A stretch of DNA of 64,000 nucleotides from Antarcticibacterium flavum (GTDB taxonomy: Bacteria; Bacteroidota; Bacteroidia; Flavobacteriales; Flavobacteriaceae): NCBI RefSeq assembly GCF_006159205.1, contig NZ_CP040812.1, forward strand, positions 3,968,001-4,032,000. The letters are read 5' to 3'. How positions within the stretch are numbered: position 1 is the stretch's first letter; each line of letters begins with the position of its first letter. Positions 55,296-62,524 of this stretch are shown one piece after another. The notes below the pieces were generated by a model. It had not been told where the DNA came from. It ran no database searches and saw nothing but the letters and a program-made list of their open reading frames with translations. The translations under genes and the position numbers were made by a program.

Positions 55296-56708
55296 ATGCT
55301 TCGAACACTTTTATGTATTATTTTTCTGTTGGGAGCAGGGAGTTCCTTTTGTCAAACCGATACGCTTAGATTAAACCTGGACGAGTGTATCAAAATTGCA
55401 CTGGAAAATAACCTGGAGCTTCGAAGGGCCGACTTAAGAGCAGAAACTTCTGAAAGAAATTTGAGTAATTCCCGGGCGAACCTTCTTCCAAGCCTTAATG
55501 CCCGTATTAACGGTGGGGTAAACAACGGGCGGAGTATAGATCCTTTTACCAACACTTATATTGAGGAACAACTTTCATTTTCCAATGTAGGATTAAGCCT
55601 GGGAGCTACTGTTTTTAATGGGCTAAGGTTAAGGAATAGTATTTTAAGGGACAGGTATAACCTGCAGGCATCAGAAATGGAGGTGGAGGAGGCCAGGCAA
55701 AATTTGATCCTGGATGTAACCCTGGCATACCTGCAGGCATTGAACAACAGGGACCTCGTAAGGCTGGCAGAGGTAAGGCTGGAAACTACATCCAGGCAAC
55801 TGGACCGCCTTCAGGATCTCTATGAAGAGGGATCTGGGAATCCTGCTGCGTATACAGATATACTCGGGCAAATAGCCAATGACAGGACAGCCGTGGTGCG
55901 AGCTGGAAACGCCCTTACCAATGCGATCCTCACCCTTTCCCAGCTCCTTAATGTGGAGCAGCCGGTGGTACCGGAAACCCTTGCCCGGGAAGAGATTATT
56001 GTCGATTATACTTTCTCTCCTGAAGAGGTGTATGAACAGGCACTGGAAGGTTTTCCATCTATAAAGGCAAGGGAATTGAGGATTGAAGCAGCAAAAAAGA
56101 ATATCAATGTTGCCAGAGCATTCTATTTTCCTGAAATCTCTTTCTTCGCACAGCTTAATACAAATTTCTCCAGTGCCGCCAGGTTCTTTACAGAAACAGG
56201 TACAAGAGTTACGGAGACCGGTGGGTTTGTAAACCTGGGAGACGGTACGCTACCTGTTTTTACCAATGAGACTATTTTTGAGAGACAGGAAATAGGGGTC
56301 TATGACCAGTTCAGCAATAACCTTAACTCGGTTGTAGGGGTAGCGGTAGACATTCCTTTGTTCAACGGCTTCAGGGCCCGCAATAACACGGCACTTCAAA
56401 AGATAGTACTGGAAGAATCGAAAGTGGAACTGGAAAACACGCGGCTCATTTTCAGGCAATCCATACAGCAGGCACATGCGGATATGCAGGCGGCATACAG
56501 GGAATTCCACATTCTGCAGGAGCAACTTGAAGCATACCGCGAATCCTTCCGCATAAATGAAATAAGGTTTAACAGCGGGGTTTCCAATATTGTAGAATTT
56601 ATAATTAGCAAAAACAATCTGGATATGGCAGAGATCAACCTGGCAAATGCCAAATATGAATACCTGTTAAGAGTGCAGGTGCTGGACTATTTCAGGGGGA
56701 AGGATTAA
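55296..56708 (+). CDS. TolC-family outer membrane efflux protein
   Basis: A 470-aa protein with signal peptide MLRTLLCIIFLLGAGSSFCQ. Two OEP repeats: first from LNLDECIKIALENNLELRRA, second from EQALEGFPSIKARELRIEAA, with the beta segments NARINGGVNNGRS and EISFFAQLNTNFS and the VAVDIPLFNGFRARN strand. It ends in FNSGVSNIVEFIISKNNLDM. The gene starts 2 bp after the ATPase stop, so it is co-transcribed. It provides the outer-membrane channel for the permease system and may also serve the C39 exporter downstream, which lacks its own TolC in the window. Confidence 0.95.
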   Translation: MLRTLLCIIFLLGAGSSFCQTDTLRLNLDECIKIALENNLELRRADLRAETSERNLSNSRANLLPSLNARINGGVNNGRSIDPFTNTYIEEQLSFSNVGLSLGATVFNGLRLRNSILRDRYNLQASEMEVEEARQNLILDVTLAYLQALNNRDLVRLAEVRLETTSRQLDRLQDLYEEGSGNPAAYTDILGQIANDRTAVVRAGNALTNAILTLSQLLNVEQPVVPETLAREEIIVDYTFSPEEVYEQALEGFPSIKARELRIEAAKKNINVARAFYFPEISFFAQLNTNFSSAARFFTETGTRVTETGGFVNLGDGTLPVFTNETIFERQEIGVYDQFSNNLNSVVGVAVDIPLFNGFRARNNTALQKIVLEESKVELENTRLIFRQSIQQAHADMQAAYREFHILQEQLEAYRESFRINEIRFNSGVSNIVEFIISKNNLDMAEINLANAKYEYLLRVQVLDYFRGKD

Positions 56709-57057
56709 CTATTTAATGAAGTAAGCATAGCCATTCAATGAAAAAATTAATAGCTATCTGGCACTTTCGTTTTTTTTCGACCAAAATCAATTAAATCCGA
56801 TAAAAAAAATTCAACCAATTCTTTTTTTTCCTAAATTCAAATTAGGTAATACCTGCTCCCCCTAATAAGTTTTTCTTCAATAGTTTAAAGTTTTTTGGGA
56901 TTGATCCTTCTAAAAAGTTTTTATCCCTGGATGTGATGTGTGGCTGTCATTTCTAAATGACGGGTGTGGTAGGCCAATGATTTATGAATCCCCGGTAAAG
57001 GAATTCAATTCTTATTAGTTTCCTAATTAAATTTAATCTCAAATAGTTGAAATTGAG
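56709..57057. other. Intergenic region upstream of the peptide export operon
   Basis: A/T-rich, with a palindrome GTCATTT-ct-AAATGAC (56946-56961) about 100 bp before the C39 exporter, possibly an operator. No gene longer than about 18 codons is convincing. Confidence 0.5.
56946..56961. promoter_or_regulatory. Palindrome, candidate operator
   Basis: Perfect 7-bp arms GTCATTT and AAATGAC separated by two bases; no T-run follows. It is the only strong dyad between the TolC gene and the peptide export operon. Confidence 0.4.
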
Positions 57058-59241
57058 ATGTTCAGGATAGCAGAATTTCCGGGATACAGACAACTGGACC
57101 AAATGGATTGCGGGCCTACCTGTCTTAAAATGATAACTGAATTTTTCGGGAGGGACTTCCATTTAGATTACCTCAGGAAAATTTCTGGTCTTCAAAAAAG
57201 CGGGGCTTCCTTTGCGGGATTATCTACAGCGCTTGAAGAGTTAGGGATAGATTCAATTGGTGTAAAGGCAGAAATGGAAGAATTAATAAATGAAGTTCCT
57301 CTTCCTGCTATTGCCCACTGGAACTCAAATCACTTTGTGGTGGTTTATAAGACTAACCGTAAGTACATCTTTATATCAGATCCTGCAGTAGGGAGGGTAA
57401 AATATAAACATTCCGAATTTCGTGAAAAATGGGCAGGAGGTTCTGCAAAAGGTGTTCTGCTTTTAGTAGAACCTACAGAACATTACCTGGAACAGGAGTC
57501 GCCTGAAATGAAAAGCAAGAGCAGTTTCCAATTTTTAATCGACTACCTCTTGCCTTACCGAAAATATTTGAATCAGGTGCTCATAGGTCTTTTTTTGGCC
57601 ACTGTAATCCAATTGATCTTGCCGTTTTTAACCCAAAGCCTGGTGGACTATGGGATCAATTTTCAGAACATAGGGTTTATTCATCTCATTGTGATTGCCC
57701 AACTTTTTCTATTCCTCTCCCGGTCAGCAACGGAAGTGATTAGAGACTGGCTATTACTTTATATAAGTACAAGAGTGAATATAGAGATGATCTCAGATTT
57801 TCTGGATAAACTACTCAAACTGCCCATATCATATTTTGATTCTAAGACAACAGGAGATTTCCTGCAAAGAATCTATGATCACCAAAGAGTTGATGAATTT
57901 CTTAGCGGAAGGGCTTTAACTATCCCATTTGATATATTTTATATTATTGTTTTTGCTGTAGTGCTCTACTTTTTTGATCCCACCATTACCTTCATCTTCA
58001 TTTTGGGCACAGGCTTGTTTTTGGGGTGGTCCCTATTATTTATGAAAAAGAAGGAATTTCTGGATCATCAACTTTTCGAATTGAACCGAAAGGATCAATC
58101 GTTATTTCTTCAAATTTTGTTGGCAGTAACCGAAATTAAATTAAATAATTCTGAAGCCAGGCGCAAACAGGAATGGAAGAATAACCAATTTTCCTTATTT
58201 GGTATACACACCAGAATTCTAAAGGTAGATCAGGCTCAAATTAATGGCGGGAGATTTCTAAATGAACTTACCAGTATCCTGATTGTTTTTTGGTCTGCAA
58301 AAGCTGTAATAGCAGGGGAGATAACATTAGGTACTATGTTGGCTATTCAGTTTATAATTGGCAGCCTTTCTTTACCCGTTTCGAACACTATTGATTTTCT
58401 GGTGGGGTATCAAAGAGCGATGCTTTCATTAGTAAGGCTTTCCGAAGTACATAATCAAACCCTGGAAAATAGCAAGGAAAAGAAGGAGACTAAAATCAAA
58501 TCAGATGATATAGAATTAAAGAAAGTAAGTTTTAGGTATGGGGAACCTTCCACTCCTTTGATTCTTAAAGAACTTGATATAATTATTCCTCAGGGTAAAA
58601 CCACTGCAATAGTTGGTGCCAGTGGTTCAGGAAAAACCACCTTGCTTAAATTGTTGGCCAGAATTTATAATCCTACAGAAGGTAAAATAATGGTTGGGAA
58701 TGTTAATCTCGAGGAGGTTCATTCCAATTCTTGGCGAAGAAAGTGCGGGATTGTACTACAGGACGGAATTCTTTTCCATGATACCATTGAACGTAATATA
58801 ACCGAATCGAATTCCAATGATCCCACTGATAGAGATTTGATGAAGAAGGCCGTTGAGCTTTCCAATTTGGATGAGATGATTGATAAACTTCCTCTGGGAT
58901 ATCAAACTAAGGTAGGGGAACAGGGACAGCTCTTGAGTGGAGGAGAAAAACAAAGATTGCTAATTGCCAGGGCATTATATAAAAATCCGGATTATTTATT
59001 TTTCGATGAGGCAACCAGTTCACTTGATTCACAAAACGAAAAAGCTATAACTGAAAATTTATCTTCTTTTTATAGAAACAAAACCGTGGTGGTGATTGCT
59101 CATCGGCTTTCAACCGTAAAGCATGCAGATCAAATTCTGGTGATGAACGATGGTAAGATTGTGGAGAAAGGAAACCACCAGGAATTAATCTCTTTACAAG
59201 GGTTTTATTATGATCTAATCGTAAATCAATTGGGAGCTTAA
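57058..59241 (+). CDS. C39-peptidase-containing ABC exporter (bacteriocin/peptide type)
   Basis: A 727-aa protein. Residues 1-150 are a C39 peptidase: Q12 and catalytic C18 (RQLDQMDCGPTCL), H92 (NSNHFVVVYK), D108 (FISDPAVG). Six TM helices fill about 165-440, then an NBD with Walker A VGASGSGKTT, signature LLSGGEKQR, Walker B YLFFDEATSSLD and H-loop IAHRLSTV. All active residues are present. Such proteins cleave leaders after Gly-Gly while exporting the core peptide. The 41-aa GG peptide at 62331 is the obvious substrate. One base separates it from the adaptor start. Confidence 0.96.
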   Translation: MFRIAEFPGYRQLDQMDCGPTCLKMITEFFGRDFHLDYLRKISGLQKSGASFAGLSTALEELGIDSIGVKAEMEELINEVPLPAIAHWNSNHFVVVYKTNRKYIFISDPAVGRVKYKHSEFREKWAGGSAKGVLLLVEPTEHYLEQESPEMKSKSSFQFLIDYLLPYRKYLNQVLIGLFLATVIQLILPFLTQSLVDYGINFQNIGFIHLIVIAQLFLFLSRSATEVIRDWLLLYISTRVNIEMISDFLDKLLKLPISYFDSKTTGDFLQRIYDHQRVDEFLSGRALTIPFDIFYIIVFAVVLYFFDPTITFIFILGTGLFLGWSLLFMKKKEFLDHQLFELNRKDQSLFLQILLAVTEIKLNNSEARRKQEWKNNQFSLFGIHTRILKVDQAQINGGRFLNELTSILIVFWSAKAVIAGEITLGTMLAIQFIIGSLSLPVSNTIDFLVGYQRAMLSLVRLSEVHNQTLENSKEKKETKIKSDDIELKKVSFRYGEPSTPLILKELDIIIPQGKTTAIVGASGSGKTTLLKLLARIYNPTEGKIMVGNVNLEEVHSNSWRRKCGIVLQDGILFHDTIERNITESNSNDPTDRDLMKKAVELSNLDEMIDKLPLGYQTKVGEQGQLLSGGEKQRLLIARALYKNPDYLFFDEATSSLDSQNEKAITENLSSFYRNKTVVVIAHRLSTVKHADQILVMNDGKIVEKGNHQELISLQGFYYDLIVNQLGA

Positions 59242-59242
59242 T

Positions 59243-60529
59243 ATGGACAGGAAGTATATTAATAAGAAGATGATGAGACCAGATGCCGAGCCAAATTGGA
59301 TTTTACGGCGGGGGCAGAATATTGTGGTTCTGGTCTTCATATTAGCTGTAGTTCTTGCCAGTTTTTTTTCCTTTAATGAAATCATAATAGGAAAGGTTAA
59401 GGTGACCTCTAAATTTCCCCCAGTAGAAATAATAGCTAAACAGCAAGGAAAACTGATGGAACTACATTTCCAGCCCGGTGATATGGTAAAAGCGGGAGCA
59501 GTTTTAGCAATGATTGAAAATTCTGCAAATGCCGGAGATGTCAATTATTTAAAGGAAAAATTGACCAATAGGGTTTTCTTTGAAACAATAGATTCCTTAA
59601 AATTAGTTTTTCCCACTGATCTTAGGTTAGGGAATTTGATACAGCCATCATACCAATATTTTTTATCCAATTATCAGGAGGTCATTTTGGAAAAAATATT
59701 AAAAAACAATGAGCTTATTCAGTTTCAGTTGAAGGATGAGGTTAAAAGCCAGAAACGCATTGCAGAAAATAAAAATAAAGAACTTCTGCTGGCGGATAGG
59801 TCCTTTGAATTGCAGGAAAGAAATTTGGAAAGACACAGGGAGTTATTGAAAAAGGGAGTAATATCTCATCACGATTTGGAAAAAGTGGAGAATGAATTTT
59901 TAGAAGCCCAACAGAAGTATGAAATTATTACTCAACAAATTGAGCAAGTAAAGATTGACCTAAGCACTTTGGAGAAGGATAGAAAACTGGCAGAAAGCTC
60001 ACATTTTAGGACTTCATCTACAGGAGCTGTGAAACTTGAAGCAGCCAGAGAAGCTTTATTAAGCAATATCCTGAACTGGGAGGAAAAATACCTACTCGTT
60101 AGCCCAATTGATGGTAAGCTTTCTTTTAATAATGTTTGGGGAAATTTTCAGAATGTAGAGGAAGGGGAATTGGTTTTTGTTATTATGCCTTTGAATAGTA
60201 ACAGCGTGGTTGGAAGATGTAAAGTTCCGGTGAGGAATTCGGGCAAAATATTGGAAGGACAATCGGCATACCTGAAGCTGGACAATTATCCTTACAGAGA
60301 ATGGGGGATTTTAAAAGGTAAGGTGGAGTCAATTTCTGATATTCCCGGCGCGGGCAGTGAAGATTATCTAGTCTTTCTGAGTATAGATAGTTTGACTACT
60401 TCTTATGGGAGAGAGCTAAAATTTAATAGGGAGTTAATTGGGGATGTGGAAATCATTTTAGAAGAGACAAGTGTTATAGAAAGGATCTTTTATGAATTTA
60501 GGCATCTATGGTCGTTGAAGGAATACTAG
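59243..60529 (+). CDS. HlyD-family secretion adaptor
   Basis: A 428-aa protein with one TM segment (NIVVLVFILAVVLASFFSF, about 28-47), barrel-sandwich half motif (GKLMELHFQPGDMVKAGAVL), a long coiled coil (about 130-260: SQKRIAENKNKELLLADRS, LERHRELLKKGVISHHDLEK), second half motif (WEEKYLLVSPIDGKLSF) and beta-barrel (KILEGQSAYLKLDNYPYREW). The typical partner of a C39 ABC exporter. Co-transcribed with the exporter and the regulator gene. Confidence 0.94.
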   Translation: MDRKYINKKMMRPDAEPNWILRRGQNIVVLVFILAVVLASFFSFNEIIIGKVKVTSKFPPVEIIAKQQGKLMELHFQPGDMVKAGAVLAMIENSANAGDVNYLKEKLTNRVFFETIDSLKLVFPTDLRLGNLIQPSYQYFLSNYQEVILEKILKNNELIQFQLKDEVKSQKRIAENKNKELLLADRSFELQERNLERHRELLKKGVISHHDLEKVENEFLEAQQKYEIITQQIEQVKIDLSTLEKDRKLAESSHFRTSSTGAVKLEAAREALLSNILNWEEKYLLVSPIDGKLSFNNVWGNFQNVEEGELVFVIMPLNSNSVVGRCKVPVRNSGKILEGQSAYLKLDNYPYREWGILKGKVESISDIPGAGSEDYLVFLSIDSLTTSYGRELKFNRELIGDVEIILEETSVIERIFYEFRHLWSLKEY

Positions 60530-60535
60530 GTGAAG

Positions 60536-62245
60536 ATGGAAAAACAGATTTTTAAATATTCGCTCATTATACAGCTTTTCTTTTCAATTGGTATTGTAAA
60601 GGTCAATGCACAGGGAAAAAGTTACCATCAAGTGCATTTGAAGGATCCTTCCTATCAGGAAATTCAGGAACAGGAATTTGAAGCCTTGGATATGGAGGAT
60701 TGGCAGAAACTTTCTGAACTAGTAGACTTTCACATCTCAAAGGCAAAAGCTGAGAATAATAGTATTGAAATTGCCAGAGCATTCTATTTCAAGACAGATA
60801 TGGAAGAGCCTCTTGTTGCCTTACAATATGCAGATTCTATTATATACTATACCAGAGGCAGTGACCATCATAATTATCCAACTACAGGTTATGAATTAAA
60901 AGGGCATTTATACTTTCAACTGGGGAATTTTCCTATGGCTTTGGAAAATTATCTCACTGCCTATAACCTGGCCCTGGAAAAAGATAACCTTGAACAACAA
61001 AGAGAAATTTCTTTGGCTATTGCTGCAATAAGAAATATTAATGGACAGCATTATGCGGCGGCTGAACTCTATAAAAGATCCTTAAGACTTTTAAAATCCC
61101 AACCCGATTTTCAGAACCAGCATTATGAAGATTATTTGCTCCTTGTCTATAACCTTGCTCTTACTCATCTTCGTTTACAAGAGGTAGATTCTGCGGGTAT
61201 ATACGCGAAAAAGGGAATAGAGCAGACTATTACGCATAAAGACACAAGTAATTATATAGATTTTGTATTGTTGGATGCACAAATTAATTATTACCAAAAT
61301 GAGCACGGGATAGCAAAGGATACACTCCTGAAATATTTAGATTTATTTGATGGTACAAGTAAGGCTATAAAGCTTTATTATCTCGGAAAAATAGAAGAGA
61401 GAAGCGAAAACAGGGAACTGGCTATAAAATACTTTAGAGATATTGATTCAATAATTTCAATAACCAAAGATCCTTTTCCTGAGGCTAAGGATGTCTATCA
61501 GCAGTTAATTATGAACTCTCTTACAGAAAATGATAAAAGAAAGCACGTAGAATACATTGGAAAGTTGATCCATTATGATAGTATTCTATCTACCGGTAAG
61601 GAAAATGTACTTAATATGGCGGTCGCTTCATATGATTTACCCTATCTAAAGTTTCAAAAGGAAAAAACTGAGGAACAGTTAAGAACGAAAGAGAGATTTG
61701 TTCTTTTTGCTAGTTTTTTAGCGGGTATTGGGTCTTTATCCGGTGTATATTTTTATATACGTACACGCAGAATGAAATTGAAATTAAAAACTCTTCTGCA
61801 AGACGGAATTAAGAAATCAAATCAAACAAGAACTTCTACTGATGGAAAAATTCCCCACCCACCTTCTGTACCTGAAGATATACGAAATGATCTTTTAAGT
61901 AAACTACAAAGGTTTGAAGAGTCAGAGAGATTTTTGTGTAAAGATCTGGACATGGCAACTCTTGCGGAGGAGCTGGGCACTAATACCAGCTACCTTTCTG
62001 TGGTCATTAACCACTATAAGCAAATGAATTTCCCGAATTACCTGAAAGAATTAAGAATTTCCACGGCAGTTAGACGGTTGCCGGAAGAACCAATGCTTTT
62101 AAAATATAGTAACCAGGGTCTTGCAGATACTTTCGGGTTTAAAACAGGAGAAACCTTTTCCAAGGCTTTTTATAAAAGCACAGGAGTGTATCCTTCAAAA
62201 TTTATAAATGAGTTAAAATCGAGAAATTTAGAAGGCCATTTATAA
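60536..62245 (+). CDS. TPR-containing, membrane-anchored AraC-type regulator
   Basis: About 569 aa from the ATG at 60536 (a GTG at 60530 directly after the adaptor stop is the alternative). N-terminal signal/anchor KYSLIIQLFFSIGIVKVNAQ; residues about 50-370 are TPR-like helical pairs (GYELKGHLYFQLGNFPMALE, HYAAAELYKRSLRLLK, LALTHLRLQEVDSAGIYAKK); a TM helix near 393-412 (FASFLAGIGSLSGVYFYI); then an AraC-type DNA-binding domain (LGTNTSYLSVVINHY, LADTFGFKTGETFSKAFYKS, VYPSKFINELK). Sensor outside, DNA-binding part inside: a one-component regulator. Being in the exporter operon, it may sense the exported peptide; this is inference. Confidence 0.88.
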   Translation: MEKQIFKYSLIIQLFFSIGIVKVNAQGKSYHQVHLKDPSYQEIQEQEFEALDMEDWQKLSELVDFHISKAKAENNSIEIARAFYFKTDMEEPLVALQYADSIIYYTRGSDHHNYPTTGYELKGHLYFQLGNFPMALENYLTAYNLALEKDNLEQQREISLAIAAIRNINGQHYAAAELYKRSLRLLKSQPDFQNQHYEDYLLLVYNLALTHLRLQEVDSAGIYAKKGIEQTITHKDTSNYIDFVLLDAQINYYQNEHGIAKDTLLKYLDLFDGTSKAIKLYYLGKIEERSENRELAIKYFRDIDSIISITKDPFPEAKDVYQQLIMNSLTENDKRKHVEYIGKLIHYDSILSTGKENVLNMAVASYDLPYLKFQKEKTEEQLRTKERFVLFASFLAGIGSLSGVYFYIRTRRMKLKLKTLLQDGIKKSNQTRTSTDGKIPHPPSVPEDIRNDLLSKLQRFEESERFLCKDLDMATLAEELGTNTSYLSVVINHYKQMNFPNYLKELRISTAVRRLPEEPMLLKYSNQGLADTFGFKTGETFSKAFYKSTGVYPSKFINELKSRNLEGHL

Positions 62246-62330
62246 ATGACGGTTCCAGCATCTTTTATTTTGAGTAAGGATATGTTTATTTAGTACGAAG
62301 TTTATTATTAACCATTTAAATTTATAGATC
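62246..62330. promoter_or_regulatory. Leader region of the GG-peptide gene
   Basis: 85 bp between the regulator stop and the peptide ATG, A/T-rich with TATGTTTA (62281-62288), one base off the TAnnTTTG consensus. A separate promoter for the peptide is plausible but not proven. Confidence 0.3.
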
Positions 62331-62456
62331 ATGAAAAAATCATTGCAAGATTTCAAACCACGCGCCTTGAAAAATCTGGAAAAGATTAAAGGAGGAACTG
62401 GAGGGGGAGGGGCTATTGATAGGGACAAGGTTAGACGTCCCAAGCAGGGTAAATAA
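62331..62456 (+). CDS. Double-glycine leader peptide (bacteriocin/RiPP or signal precursor)
   Basis: A 41-codon gene below usual ORF length limits. The leader, residues 1-22, starts MKKSLQDFKPRALKNLEKIK and ends GG, with hydrophobic residues L-x-x-L-x-x-I before the cleavage site as in GG leaders read by C39 peptidases. The core (residues 23-41) is TGGGGAIDRDKVRRPKQGK: Gly-rich, basic, no Cys, Ser or aromatic residue and only the first Thr as a hydroxyl. It therefore cannot be a lanthipeptide or disulfide bacteriocin; an unmodified bacteriocin or a signalling peptide is more likely. It follows the C39 exporter, adaptor and regulator, and is closed by a terminator. Confidence 0.82.
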   Translation: MKKSLQDFKPRALKNLEKIKGGTGGGGAIDRDKVRRPKQGK

Positions 62457-62479
62457 GGTTTCCCCATTTGTAGAACCAA

Positions 62480-62512
62480 ATTCCGGTCCTTCACCGGGGC
62501 CGGGATTTTTTT
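62480..62512 (+). terminator. Rho-independent terminator after the peptide gene
   Basis: ATTCCGGTCC (62480-62489) pairs with GGGCCGGGAT (62497-62506), a 10-bp stem with two G-U pairs, loop ttcaccg, then seven T. It lies 23 bp after the peptide stop and 12 bp before the next gene; being strong, it should separate the peptide transcript from the peptidase. Confidence 0.8.
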
Positions 62513-62524
62513 AGAATGCTAATA

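Noticed and set aside
56759..56785. TGGCACTTTCG downstream of TolC as a sigma-54 promoter
   Set aside because: The -24 half fits but there is no TTGC-like -12 half at the right distance.
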